Assembly: GCA_021773035.1 (NCBI GenBank)
Contig: JAJFKU010000071.1
Coordinates: 1 to 64,000, forward strand
Length of the DNA: 64,000 nt
Direction: 5' to 3'
From: Woeseiaceae bacterium
Lineage (GTDB): Bacteria > Pseudomonadota > Gammaproteobacteria > Steroidobacterales > Woeseiaceae
Of this stretch, positions 31,840-41,077 are shown piece by piece. The notes under the pieces are model-generated. The model was given only the letters and a program-made list of their open reading frames with translations, was not told the origin of the DNA and made no database searches. The position numbers were made by a program, and so were the translations under genes. Position 1 is the first letter of the stretch. Each line of letters begins with the position of its first letter.

Positions 31840-34175
31840 CTAACATCAAAACTCGTATCATGATTCTCGGCGCTGCTTCGGCAGCGGCAATCGGTTCCGG
31901 CAACGCTGCTTTGGCGCAGGACGCGGAAGCACCCACCGAAGAGGTTGTCGTCATCGGTACACGCGGCGATGCACGAAATCCTCTCGAAAGCGCGGTACCG
32001 ATCGACGTTATAGGCGCCGACGAAATCGCCTCGGCACATTCGTTTGGCGGGGAACTGGGTGAGCTACTGCAGGCACTTGCGCCCTCCTTCAATTTTCCGC
32101 GGCAGTCCAATTCAGGCCTCGGCGATCACGTGCGCTCAGCGCAGTTACGTGGCATGAGCCCGGATCATATTCTGGTCCTGGTCAACGGCAAGCGACAGCA
32201 CACCGCCTCTGTCGTTTCACTGGAATCCAAGATCGGCCTTGGAACCAATCCGTTCGACTTCAATACGATCCCGTTGATTGCCATCAAACGAATCGAAATA
32301 CTGCGGGACGGCTCGGGCGCGCAATATGGGTCCGACGCGATCGCCGGAGTTGTGAACATCGTGCTCAAGGATGCTGCGGAAGGCGGCACGCTGACCGCAT
32401 CATACGGTGGGCACCGAACGGACTTCGACCCTGTCAACCAGGATATAAGCGATGGCCAGACGTTTTCCGTCGCCGCCGACTACGGTTTCTCCGTTGGCAA
32501 CGACGGTAGCTTTCGGTTCGGCGGTGAATATCGAAGCCGCAACGCTACCAACCGCTCCGGTATAGGCGTGTTGCCATTCTTCGAGGACCAGACACCGGCT
32601 AACCTGGCGCTGGACCCCGCGCGCGTATTCGCAGCAGGTGATGGCGAAACTGACGATATCTACGTTTACTACAACACCAGTATTCCGACAGGCGATCTTG
32701 AGTTCTACTCTTACGGGCGGTATTCCAATCGCGATACCGAAGGCACCGGTTTCTTTCGCTATCCCGATGGGTTCACGAGCCTCCCCAGCGTCTATCCGAA
32801 CGGCTTCCGCCCGATTACCTTAGGTGACAACACCGATCTGTCGTTTTCCGCCGGCTTAAGAGGCACAAACTTCGGCTCCGACTGGGACATCAGCGCAACA
32901 ATCGGCAAGAACGACTTTGAGTCCAGCGTAAAGGATTCGGCTAACCCGTCTTTCGGACCCACCAGTCCAACCACGTTCAATCTTGGCGGCTTTGAGTTTC
33001 TGCAGACCACGATCAATGCCGACGTCGTCCGGGATGTTGACGTTGCGGCGTTCGCCGGGGCCCTGACACTCGCGTACGGAGCAGAAGTTCGTTTTGAAGA
33101 CTATAAAACAACGGCCGGCGACCCGGCGTCTTACGAAGCCGGTACGTTCGTTGCGGACGTGGGTGCTCAGGCAGGACCGGGCCTGCCCGCAGACAGCGTT
33201 GCCGATCTCGATAGAACGGTGTTTTCCCTTTATGCCGATCTTGAGGCTGATGTAACGGACCGCTTCATGGTTGGTGCCGCAGTTCGCTACGAAGACTACG
33301 ACGATTTCGGCGATGCCCTGACCGGGAAATTGTCGGCGCGCTTTCAGATTAGCGACGCATTGGCAGTACGTGCTGCCACTGGCACCAGTTTTCGTGCTCC
33401 ATCACTGGCGCAAACCGGCTATGAGCGTTCAACGACCAATTTCGGCGATTCCGGAATGCTGGAGTTGTTCCGGCTATTGCCGGTATCGAATCCTGTCGCC
33501 ATCGCCAACGGTGCCGTGCAGCTCAAGGAAGAGGAGTCACAGAACTTCAGCGCAGGCATAGTCGTGACGCCGGATGACAGCTTCAGCCTGACCGTCGATT
33601 ACTTTCAAATCGATGTCGATGATCGGATCACGCTCGTCAATGCGGGAAACAACATCCAGTACTTTTCAAATCGTGTCGATACGGAAACGACCGGATTCGA
33701 CATCGTCTTCTCCGGCGCACTTGATCTGTACGGTGGAGTTTTCGACTGGAGCGCCTCATACAATCAGTCGGAAACGGACGTCAAGAATCCAGCTGTGCTG
33801 GGTGTGGAAGACCTGAACACCATTGAAACCGCGCCGCCGGAAGACAAGCTGATTTTGTCGGGAAGCTGGACCGTCGATCGCTGGTCTTCATCGCTAAGAC
33901 TATCCCAGTTCGGCGAGGCAACGCGTATCTTCGACTTCGGTGGAGGGTTTGAACCTGCCCAGACCTACGATTCCGTATGGTCCGTGGACGCTGAACTGGC
34001 AACCCGGATTACAGACGAATGGACGCTGGCCGTTGGGGCGGACAATCTGCTCGATGAGTATCCAGACCTGTCCAGTGACGATATCAACTACTTCGGGCAC
34101 CTCCCCTACGACGTACTGTCGCCGATAGGCATGAACGGCAGATATCTGTATGTTCGTACCCAATACGACTTTTAG
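31836..34175 (+). CDS. TonB-dependent receptor coupled to the SAM hydrolase
   Basis: 779 aa from ATG 31836. Signal peptide ending GNAALAQ, then a TonB-box-like EEVVVIGTRG, a plug domain to about residue 180 (HVRSAQLRGMSPDHILVLVN, GSDAIAGVVNIVL) and a large barrel ending YVRTQYDF with the C-terminal Phe needed for assembly. The ligand is not evident; the plug resembles nutrient receptors rather than the siderophore type with an extension. Translational coupling to the SAM-hydrolase-type enzyme is the main clue to function. Confidence 0.93.
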   Translation: MTNIKTRIMILGAASAAAIGSGNAALAQDAEAPTEEVVVIGTRGDARNPLESAVPIDVIGADEIASAHSFGGELGELLQALAPSFNFPRQSNSGLGDHVRSAQLRGMSPDHILVLVNGKRQHTASVVSLESKIGLGTNPFDFNTIPLIAIKRIEILRDGSGAQYGSDAIAGVVNIVLKDAAEGGTLTASYGGHRTDFDPVNQDISDGQTFSVAADYGFSVGNDGSFRFGGEYRSRNATNRSGIGVLPFFEDQTPANLALDPARVFAAGDGETDDIYVYYNTSIPTGDLEFYSYGRYSNRDTEGTGFFRYPDGFTSLPSVYPNGFRPITLGDNTDLSFSAGLRGTNFGSDWDISATIGKNDFESSVKDSANPSFGPTSPTTFNLGGFEFLQTTINADVVRDVDVAAFAGALTLAYGAEVRFEDYKTTAGDPASYEAGTFVADVGAQAGPGLPADSVADLDRTVFSLYADLEADVTDRFMVGAAVRYEDYDDFGDALTGKLSARFQISDALAVRAATGTSFRAPSLAQTGYERSTTNFGDSGMLELFRLLPVSNPVAIANGAVQLKEEESQNFSAGIVVTPDDSFSLTVDYFQIDVDDRITLVNAGNNIQYFSNRVDTETTGFDIVFSGALDLYGGVFDWSASYNQSETDVKNPAVLGVEDLNTIETAPPEDKLILSGSWTVDRWSSSLRLSQFGEATRIFDFGGGFEPAQTYDSVWSVDAELATRITDEWTLAVGADNLLDEYPDLSSDDINYFGHLPYDVLSPIGMNGRYLYVRTQYDF

Positions 34176-34256
34176 CCTGTAGTCACCGCGCCGGCGTCAC
34201 ACGATTTAGCAGTAAAGACAACTATAAACGTGTGATTGCCCGGCCTATGACTACCG

Positions 34257-34478
34257 CTAAGTCCGGCTGGGAGCAACCCCGTCGGGTTCGCAGCGCCGCT
34301 GCTCGTAATCGTAACTCCCTCCGCTGTCGAGGCAATCGTCAGCCTCTGCCCAACCGAGAAAGAGCGTTACCGCCCAGAACGCAAAGAGAAGCAGCGTAGC
34401 AGCCAGTAAAAAACCGAGCAGCAGAACCAGTTTTCGCTCCCAAACCGGCGACGGCTGCTTTTCGTAAGTCTTGATCAT
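34257..34478 (-). CDS. Small membrane protein
   Basis: 73 aa from ATG 34478, overlapping the HIT gene stop as ATGA. One or two hydrophobic segments lie at about residues 17-45 (LVLLLGFLLAATLLLFAFWA). Two Cys in the C-terminal part (DDCLDSGG and RRCEPDG) could form a disulfide if it faces the periplasm. No family is recognised; co-translation with the HIT protein is clear. Confidence 0.6.
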   Translation of the reverse strand: MIKTYEKQPSPVWERKLVLLLGFLLAATLLLFAFWAVTLFLGWAEADDCLDSGGSYDYEQRRCEPDGVAPSRT

Positions 34479-34969
34479 TCTTCGTGATGGCACTTCGAGT
34501 GATGCATTCTTAACAGCCTTGCTGTTTCGCGTTTTTCCGCCGTACTTATCGTGTGATCGAATTTTGCGTTAGCCCGCCGCTTCATTTCTGCCAGGTGTGG
34601 CGGACCGAGGCCCCAATCGCTACCGGCTTGTCTCGGTACTACATGCAGGTGAAAATGAGGTACTTCCTGACCGCTTCCGACGCCGTTATTCTGGTACAGC
34701 AGAATTCCGGTGGGCTCGAACACCGCCATCATGTTCTGCGCCGCCCGTTTTGCCGCTGTCATTATCGCAGCGGCTTCCCGATCGCCCAGTTCGAAAATGG
34801 TCGGCATGTGGCGCTTCGGCACTACGATCGACTGTCCGGCTTCAAACTGGCGCCCGTTCAACATTGTCAGCGTTAGCTCATCTTCTGCCCAGACCAGGTA
34901 ATGCTCTTCTGTCGCAGCAAGGATATCGCAGAAATAGCAGGAATCGGTTTGTGGTAGCTCGAGCGTCAT
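34475..34969 (-). CDS. HIT-family nucleotide hydrolase
   Basis: 164 aa. The histidine triad HFHLHVVP (HxHxHxx) binds the alpha phosphate and supplies the nucleophile in dinucleoside and AMP-conjugate hydrolases. An N-terminal CYFC plus a C-terminal cluster HHSKCHHEE may bind zinc. The size is slightly larger than minimal HIT proteins (about 110-150 aa). It is cytoplasmic and forms a two-gene unit with a small membrane protein. Confidence 0.9.
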   Translation of the reverse strand: MTLELPQTDSCYFCDILAATEEHYLVWAEDELTLTMLNGRQFEAGQSIVVPKRHMPTIFELGDREAAAIMTAAKRAAQNMMAVFEPTGILLYQNNGVGSGQEVPHFHLHVVPRQAGSDWGLGPPHLAEMKRRANAKFDHTISTAEKRETARLLRMHHSKCHHEE

Positions 34970-35013
34970 GCGTCAATTCTAGCACCCGGCTCCTGCGTGG
35001 CAGCATCTGATTC

Positions 35014-35568
35014 TCACGATGCCTCGCTCCACTTGATAGAGCAACCCATACTCGGGTGCTGTACTTCAGGTCCTGCACTCGTGGCAGCAATCTGCCGCAT
35101 TGCTTCAAGCAGTTCGGGTTTACGATCGTCCGAATCGCCCATGCGCGCGTCGTCCAGACGACCGCGGTACTGCAAGCTGCCATCCGCATTGAATCCAAAA
35201 AAATCAGGCGTACAAACCGCATCGTAGGCACGGCCCACCGACTGGTCTTCATCAACGAGATAAGGGAAGCTGAAATCGTGCTGGGCGGCGAATTGCTTCA
35301 TCATCGCCGGGCTGTCTGCGGGGACACGATGATAGTCATTGGAATTAATGGCGACCACATTGATGCCCTCGCTCTGCAGCAGTTTCGCATCCGCTGCAAA
35401 CCGGTCTGCAATGGCCTGGACATACGGGCAATGATTACAGATGAAGGCAATCAGTAAGCCGTTCTCGCCCTGCAGATCGGCCAACCTGTACTCGCGGCCG
35501 TCCGGGTCTGACAGAGTGAAGCGCTGCGCCTGCCAACCGGTTTGTACTTCGGGTGTACCGAGTAACAT
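35014..35568 (-). CDS. Thioredoxin-like / AhpC-TSA fold protein
   Basis: 184 aa from ATG 35568 with AGGAG. No signal peptide. The CNHC motif (Cys44, Cys47) follows LLIAFICN, the position of the redox motif in the thioredoxin fold, with NSNDYHRVPADSP and a cis-Pro region CTPDFFGF downstream. Proteins of this kind are common in proteobacteria and annotated as thioredoxin-family or redoxin-domain proteins. The role is probably peroxide or disulfide reduction in the cytoplasm. Confidence 0.87.
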   Translation of the reverse strand: MLLGTPEVQTGWQAQRFTLSDPDGREYRLADLQGENGLLIAFICNHCPYVQAIADRFAADAKLLQSEGINVVAINSNDYHRVPADSPAMMKQFAAQHDFSFPYLVDEDQSVGRAYDAVCTPDFFGFNADGSLQYRGRLDDARMGDSDDRKPELLEAMRQIAATSAGPEVQHPSMGCSIKWSEAS

Positions 35569-35697
35569 GTTGTGTTCTCCTGAAATGGTTCTGGTTTGAC
35601 GATATGGTACTGTTTCCAGCTGTCATCCTCACGTTTCGGAGATCTGACAGGACATGTGGATGGCGCCAGGTAACGCAGGCACTCAGGAGACACAAAA

Positions 35698-36657
35698 TTG
35701 GTCGCTGCCAGACTGAGCAATCGGATTCGGGTTGTCGGGCTGTTTTTGCTCACCTCGCTGCAAACCGCTTCGGGCATCGCCGATGAGACCGAACCAGCTG
35801 CGCCAACGCTTCTTGAACTGCATATAGGCCAGCATGTCGACGGCACACCGACTGAGCGATGGCTTGACGCGGCTCGCAGATTTAACGATGACGAGAGTAT
35901 TCAGGACCTGAAGTCTGTACGCCGACCGTTCACTGCTGACGAGGCCGGCTGGCTGGACCTGATCGTCAGTCGCCTGCATGAGTGGCAAGAGATGACCCCG
36001 GATCTGCAGCGACCGTTTACTGAACTGCAGCCACCGGCTCTCGTCGACGTGCTTGTCGGCAACGTCGCTGCCTCGGATGCATTTGCCCCGGACCGGACGA
36101 CGATTGCCTTCGACCTCGGTCGATTGCAGAAAGTCTATGGCGCTGCAGATCTCACCGTGAATACCGACAGGATCGATCGTTTTTTTGCCCACGAATACAC
36201 GCACGTCTTGCACAAGGTATGGCGGGAGGAGCGCGGACTAGTACTGAAATCACCGCTTGAACGGGCGCTGTGGGTATGCCTCAAAGAGGGCGTTGGCAAT
36301 CTGCGATCGCTTTCCACCCGCTGGCGTGATTCGGACGGCAGCCTGTCGCAACACGCCGAGCAGGTACTCGATCGTCTTGCGCCAGTTTTCGTCAGCCGCC
36401 TCCACGCAATCGAATCCGCCACCGCAGACGAAGCCGCAGAACTCATGCAGGGCCTGTCGATGGGTCCGTTTGAGCAAAAATGGGGAGCACTGCCAGTCGC
36501 TCTCTGGCTGGCTGCGGAAACGGCAGACGATGAAGCAGCGCTATCGATCTGGATAGAGCGGGGCCCCTGGGGAGTAATCGAACTTGCGCAGCGCCATCTG
36601 TCGAAGGAACTGGCGGCACAGCTGCCAGCTCCGCCGGAGTCAGCTGCCAGGCGGTAA
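35698..36657 (+). CDS. Secreted putative zinc metalloprotease (HExxH)
   Basis: 319 aa from TTG 35698; AGGAGA at 8-nt spacing supports this unusual start and no ATG fits. A signal peptide (VVGLFLLTSLQTASGIA) precedes the mature chain. HEYTH at 165-169 is a canonical HExxH zinc site, and Glu in LKEGVGN about 30 residues later is a plausible third ligand (gluzincin style). I do not recognise the family. It faces the thioredoxin-like gene divergently. Confidence 0.7.
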   Translation: MVAARLSNRIRVVGLFLLTSLQTASGIADETEPAAPTLLELHIGQHVDGTPTERWLDAARRFNDDESIQDLKSVRRPFTADEAGWLDLIVSRLHEWQEMTPDLQRPFTELQPPALVDVLVGNVAASDAFAPDRTTIAFDLGRLQKVYGAADLTVNTDRIDRFFAHEYTHVLHKVWREERGLVLKSPLERALWVCLKEGVGNLRSLSTRWRDSDGSLSQHAEQVLDRLAPVFVSRLHAIESATADEAAELMQGLSMGPFEQKWGALPVALWLAAETADDEAALSIWIERGPWGVIELAQRHLSKELAAQLPAPPESAARR

Positions 36658-36739
36658 CAAATCTCCTATACAGCGATTGCCCGGAGTCCATGTACTGTTC
36701 GCCGAACGTTGTCGAATGAGCGCTTGAAGGGAATTTGCA

Positions 36740-37633
36740 ATGAGGCCCGCAATGATCGAGTTTTCCTACGAATCACCGTTTGGAACATGGCAGGTCAAGA
36801 GCATAGAACCTCCACCGCACCTGGCTCAGTTCATAGAAACGTTTTGGGAGACCAGCGGAAACGTCAGTTACGGGTATGAGAAACTATTACCCGGAGGCTG
36901 TGCCGATTTCATGATTAACCTCGGGCCGCCACAGATGGTTCTTGACCGCGCCGGTGGCAATATTGCCAGGACGCACACAAAAGCGTGGCTTTCGGGAATT
37001 CACAGCGCCCCCCTTTTCGCCGCCCCTGCTCACAGCGCCGGAGTATTCAGGACGCATTTCGTCGGCGCCAGTCTTCGTCCGCAAGGCGTAAAAGGGATTT
37101 TCGGCATTGATGCAATCGATGTCGCCAATAGAGTTTTCGATGTCGAGGACATTCTTGGCCCAGGCGTCGTCTCAATCAGAGATCGCGTGGGTGAATCGCT
37201 CACGACGATGGAGAGATTCAGACTAATGGCTGATTTCCTGATGTCTGTGAGCGAGGAACACTCCCGCCCTGTCGCTCAGGGCGCGATATGGGCGATGGAA
37301 CAAACTCTGGCACGGTCTGGCGACGTGCAGGTTGCGCAGCTGTGCAAAGACTTGGGCGTTAGCCGTAAACATCTAAACAGCATGTACAAGTCATGCACCG
37401 GCTTGTCGCCCAAACTGTACGCGCGTCTTATCCGTTTCAAGTCCTTGATTGACGACATTCAAAACCCGGAAAAGAGCTGGGTACACCTTGCTGCGGTCAG
37501 GGGGTACTTCGATCAGTCGCATCTGATCAGGGACTTCAAGGAGTTTGCCGGCGAACCTCCGGTATCTCTCATCGAAAGTTGTAGCCCGGACGGAAAGGGC
37601 GTCAACTACGACGAGTTCCCGAAGTCGAAATAG
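36740..37633 (+). CDS. AraC-family transcriptional regulator
   Basis: 297 aa from ATG 36740. The C-terminal third holds two HTH motifs, VAQLCKDLGVSRKHLNSMYK and VHLAAVRGYFDQSHLIRDFK. The N-terminal region (YEKLLPGGCADFMINLG) is the DUF6597-type sensor seen in many AraC regulators. It precedes a secreted protein of unknown function by 81 nt, a possible target. Confidence 0.9.
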   Translation: MRPAMIEFSYESPFGTWQVKSIEPPPHLAQFIETFWETSGNVSYGYEKLLPGGCADFMINLGPPQMVLDRAGGNIARTHTKAWLSGIHSAPLFAAPAHSAGVFRTHFVGASLRPQGVKGIFGIDAIDVANRVFDVEDILGPGVVSIRDRVGESLTTMERFRLMADFLMSVSEEHSRPVAQGAIWAMEQTLARSGDVQVAQLCKDLGVSRKHLNSMYKSCTGLSPKLYARLIRFKSLIDDIQNPEKSWVHLAAVRGYFDQSHLIRDFKEFAGEPPVSLIESCSPDGKGVNYDEFPKSK

Positions 37634-37714
37634 CTCGGCCAGGTAACAAATATCCAATCGCTGTAATTCTCGTTCCAGTAGGCTGCGCTCGACGATCGTC
37701 AACTGAGAGAGCTC

Positions 37715-38374
37715 ATGAACAAACGCCTTGCAACGCTCATCGTTCTCCTGTTTGCAACAGGAGCCGCCGACCCGAAGACGGCGAACGCCGATACCGCGGA
37801 GGAATTGCGAACTGAACTTTCAGCGCTGCAATTCCTCGTCGGCTTCTGCTGGCAAGGGCCGTTTCCCGATGAAGCACACCTCGACACGCATTGTTATGAG
37901 CCGGTATTTGACGGCCTGCACCTGAGAGATCGCCACAAAGTTACAGGTGGAAACGAAATCTATCGCGGTGAAACGATCTTCTCCTGGAGCGATAGTACGA
38001 ACGAAGTTTCCTATATCTACTGGAACTCTTACGGCAACGTCACCCGCGGTACGGCGCTACCCGGCGAGAGCGGAATTTCGTTCCCGGATGAGACCTACAC
38101 ATCGCCGGACGGTATCGAGTACAAGATCGTCTCAAGCTGGGAGAACATCAGCGACGACAGTTACGAATCGGTCGTGACCCAGATTGACGCAGACGGTAAC
38201 GAGGTCACGCGCAGGAGCAAATTCGAAAAGGTCTCAGTGCAATCCCATATCTGCAGTTCGAAAAAAAAAGCGGCCCGCGAATTCACTGGAAAACGCGGGC
38301 CGCCGTTGCTTTTCTGTAGCCTCTTTCACGCCCGTAAGCAACAACAAACACGAACAGCTACCGATCCTTCGTAA
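37715..38374 (+). CDS. Secreted protein of unknown function, C-terminus probably extended
   Basis: 219 aa from ATG 37715. Signal peptide (LATLIVLLFATGAADP). The mature domain (LQFLVGFCWQGPFPDEAHLD, YIYWNSYGNVTRG, TYTSPDGIEYKIVSSWE) has the look of lipocalin-like DUF1579/DUF6265 proteins. After FEKVSVQ the reading frame runs through an A9 tract and a GC-rich hairpin into low-complexity sequence (KQQQTRTATD), so the last 40 or so residues are probably not native. A lost stop is likely. Confidence 0.65.
   Translation: MNKRLATLIVLLFATGAADPKTANADTAEELRTELSALQFLVGFCWQGPFPDEAHLDTHCYEPVFDGLHLRDRHKVTGGNEIYRGETIFSWSDSTNEVSYIYWNSYGNVTRGTALPGESGISFPDETYTSPDGIEYKIVSSWENISDDSYESVVTQIDADGNEVTRRSKFEKVSVQSHICSSKKKAAREFTGKRGPPLLFCSLFHARKQQQTRTATDPS
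38262..38308 (-). terminator. Strong hairpin with T9 on the minus strand
   Basis: GCGGCCCGCG and CGCGGGCCGC form a perfect 10-bp stem with a 14-nt loop. It is flanked by A9 on the left and TTGCTTTTCT on the right. Read on the minus strand the stem is followed by nine Ts, an excellent intrinsic terminator. On the plus strand the U-tract is weaker, so it may act bidirectionally. Confidence 0.75.
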
Positions 38375-38728
38375 AAGCAACATCAACAAGCACGGTGGTA
38401 GAGACCGCGCCTGTCGAATGTGGTCCCGACCGGCGGACGATCATAGCACTCGTCCTGAATAACGTGAGTGAACTCTGAGTTCGCTGAGAGATCACTAAAC
38501 GGCATCGCGAAAAAAGAAGCCGGCGCCCATCTGACGATGAGCACCGGCCACTAGAGACGTCTTCGCATTAGCATTGAAAACGGCATTGTCACTGCTGAAT
38601 TTATTGACTGCGCCCGCCTGTAACCTTGCCTCAGCGCATAGCATAAGGGATATGCACTTACATAGAGTGTTCCGCGCAATATTTTGGCTACTGTTAATAA
38701 CGAAGATGCACTCAACGAGTGCCTGGAA
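38375..38728. other. Intergenic region with a minus-strand terminator
   Basis: No gene is supported here. At 38519-38548 a 13-position stem with a TGAC loop and two mismatches is followed, on the minus strand, by CTTCTTTTTT. This is the terminator of the lipoprotein gene ending at 38729. Confidence 0.6.
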
Positions 38729-39628
38729 TCAGTCTCCCTTCGACCGATAGACAACCGAGTGCCCCAGGTGCTGGTCATCGGAGATTCGTCGGCTATCGCC
38801 GGTTTCCAGATCGTAGAGCCAGACCGCATTTCGAGCCGCGCTGTCGAAACGCGTACGCACTGATTCGCTCAGCACGAGCAGACCTTGGTCATCAAGATAG
38901 CTGACCGCTCTGAACCGGTTCTCGGTCGGGAGTTCCAGCTCACGGCTAACCTGACCGTCGATCGAGACCAGTCTATAAGCCGGCTTGGAAGCCGATGTCT
39001 GCGGTGACTGGCAAAGCAACTGTCGGCGGTCTCCTATCCATAGGGCACCGCGGAGGCGGCACTCATCCGATATGCGTGGCAGGGCTGTCGATTCCTGAGT
39101 ACTCAGGTTGAATTGCCGAATCTGATTGCTATCGCCAAGCATGGACTCGAAAAGGATCAGACCGTCGCCAGTACTCAGGTATGACGGGGCGATACGGTGT
39201 GAGTGTGTGTAAATCGTGGCCGGTTTGCGCGCCCTGCTTCGCCGTAGAAACCACAGCAGCGCAAGACCATCGTCGTATAGTATGGCCTGAGAATCAGGCA
39301 GATAGCGTGCCGCCGTCCCATTCAATGTGAAGTGAGACTGTTGACTGTCGAGATTGAAGCGCAACACGTGAAACCGGTTGCGCGTTTCCTTCGTCGACAT
39401 AATCGACACCAGCAACTCGTCGTCGCTCAGTCCGCTGAGGTGTGTGATCTCAACCTCGCCGAGGTTTGCGATCGGGTAGCTCGCGCCGCTTGCGAGGTCA
39501 AATTCACCGATGTAATAGCCGGCTCCAAAATACAGTGACCCACTCGCCGTGGGTCCTGTGCCGTTCTCGCAGGATGCCAGCAGGCCGGCAATCGTGGCCA
39601 ATGCCAGATATCGCGTCATTCTTGCCAT
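38729..39628 (-). CDS. Lipoprotein with beta-propeller-like repeats
   Basis: 299 aa from ATG 39628; ATG 39619 is equally possible and neither has a strong SD. Lipobox LLASC with Cys20 as lipid site. The mature part has repeating four-strand units with Tyr/Leu-rich blades (GLILFESMLGDSNQIRQFNL, AVWLYDLETGDSRRISDDQH) reminiscent of TolB/WD40-like propellers. No specific function is recognised. Confidence 0.7.
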   Translation of the reverse strand: MARMTRYLALATIAGLLASCENGTGPTASGSLYFGAGYYIGEFDLASGASYPIANLGEVEITHLSGLSDDELLVSIMSTKETRNRFHVLRFNLDSQQSHFTLNGTAARYLPDSQAILYDDGLALLWFLRRSRARKPATIYTHSHRIAPSYLSTGDGLILFESMLGDSNQIRQFNLSTQESTALPRISDECRLRGALWIGDRRQLLCQSPQTSASKPAYRLVSIDGQVSRELELPTENRFRAVSYLDDQGLLVLSESVRTRFDSAARNAVWLYDLETGDSRRISDDQHLGHSVVYRSKGD

Positions 39629-39713
39629 GGGAGGAAAGTAACCTTCAAATAGGAACTGTCAGTACATCTTCTCTAGAGCTCTTTCGCCGATGAAACGGCT
39701 ACTGTTATCGCGA

Positions 39714-40472
39714 CTACTGCCCTGACCGAGGCACCCGCCAGAACATCCGGTCGGCTACCAGCCCGCTGTCGTAGATCATACCATCGGGAGTCTCGGAAAG
39801 GCGCAGCGTTGACAATGGAGTATTGCCGTCTGAGTTAATGGAGCCTCTGTGCATCGAGTACCGGCTCGCAACTTCACGACCGAAGAAAACGGATACGAAT
39901 TCAGCATCCCCGGAAACCAGTGCCTGCGGTAAATCGAGCGGCACGGAATCACCGACCTCTTCTGCACTGATACCTATGACGCCATTGTCGAACGAGAGCT
40001 GAGCCGATACCCGGTGCGGATTACTCGACGCGGAAACGGAGAAATCGATCTCGGCTGGAACAACCTTGTAACCCAATTCAGTCAGAACCGGAACGCTGGC
40101 AGCATCTGCTATCGCCCAGGGGACGTCGAACCATCCATCTTCCGGGATGCTGGTTACCACCAACGGAACACTGTCTGCAGTCACGGCTATTTGCTGGAAT
40201 GCGAACTGCAGCGGCCGGCGAAAAGTACCTGCGAGTCCACACTGCAGCACAGCAAGCTGAACTTCTCCTTGCCCGTCGCGATCATCGTCCCGAACGCTCA
40301 GGTTCGGACCGACGACGTCCTGCAACGACGCGATATCGACCGACCAGCTTACCGTTATCCGGTTGCATGGCCCGGCAAGCCGGGAATCGAGTTGGCCGCT
40401 GTCGACATCGGCAACGCTGGCGCAGCCTGAAACCCCAGCAACAAGAATAAGCAGACATGACAACTTTCGCAC
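39714..40472 (-). CDS. Lipoprotein of unknown function
   Basis: 252 aa from GTG 40472, supported by AGGGGCG upstream. Lipobox VSGC with the lipidated Cys at about residue 17. The mature chain is mostly beta with few charged helices and no recognised domain. It sits 86 nt upstream of the propeller lipoprotein on the same strand, so co-expression is likely. Confidence 0.65.
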   Translation of the reverse strand: MRKLSCLLILVAGVSGCASVADVDSGQLDSRLAGPCNRITVSWSVDIASLQDVVGPNLSVRDDDRDGQGEVQLAVLQCGLAGTFRRPLQFAFQQIAVTADSVPLVVTSIPEDGWFDVPWAIADAASVPVLTELGYKVVPAEIDFSVSASSNPHRVSAQLSFDNGVIGISAEEVGDSVPLDLPQALVSGDAEFVSVFFGREVASRYSMHRGSINSDGNTPLSTLRLSETPDGMIYDSGLVADRMFWRVPRSGQ

Positions 40473-40611
40473 TGAACGCCCCTGCCTCGTACGCCGTGAA
40501 AATATCTATAAATAGTGTATCTCACCCTATTGCGAGAACCTATAGCAGCGAAACCACCGACGTAGCCGCACTACCTTCACCGACCAGATGTGGTGTGGCA
40601 TATTGTCGGTG

Positions 40612-41043
40612 ATGAATATCGTATTCACGAAAACGTCCGACGTGAAACACACGGTGGCGGTAACACGCAGCAACGGAAGTTCGGACCGGGTCGAGTTGAA
40701 CTCCCGCAGCTTTCTGCGCCACGATCTGGCGCACTTCGCAGTCGAGTCGGAAATTCCGATTAAGCGCGGGTTCTGGGGTTGTGTCGCTGCCGGAGCATCG
40801 CTTAATGGTGACGGAGTAGATGGCGCCGAGATCTGGTTGGCCGAATCTCTGGCCGGGTCCGTGCAAACCCTCATGCGGGTTAACGGCGAGATTGAGCGCT
40901 ACCTGGAAGTACTTGAGCGGCTGTGCCCGGATCTTGCCGACAACAAACTCGCGGCGCGTATTCATGAACGCGTCCGGCAGCTTCGGGGGCAGTGGAAGGC
41001 GACACCGTATCGTCGTGATATGCGGCTCATCTGGCCAGAGTAG
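40612..41043 (+). CDS. Hypothetical cytoplasmic protein
   Basis: 143 aa from ATG 40612; an ATG 24 nt earlier is less likely. No signal peptide or membrane segment. The beta-rich N-terminus (MNIVFTKTSDVKHTVAVTRS) is followed by a helical end (RYLEVLERLCPDLADNK). Not recognised. It is convergent with nadB. Codon use resembles its neighbours. Confidence 0.55.
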   Translation: MNIVFTKTSDVKHTVAVTRSNGSSDRVELNSRSFLRHDLAHFAVESEIPIKRGFWGCVAAGASLNGDGVDGAEIWLAESLAGSVQTLMRVNGEIERYLEVLERLCPDLADNKLAARIHERVRQLRGQWKATPYRRDMRLIWPE

Positions 41044-41077
41044 CCGTGAATGGCAATAACGCCGGGCAGGAAGTCCC

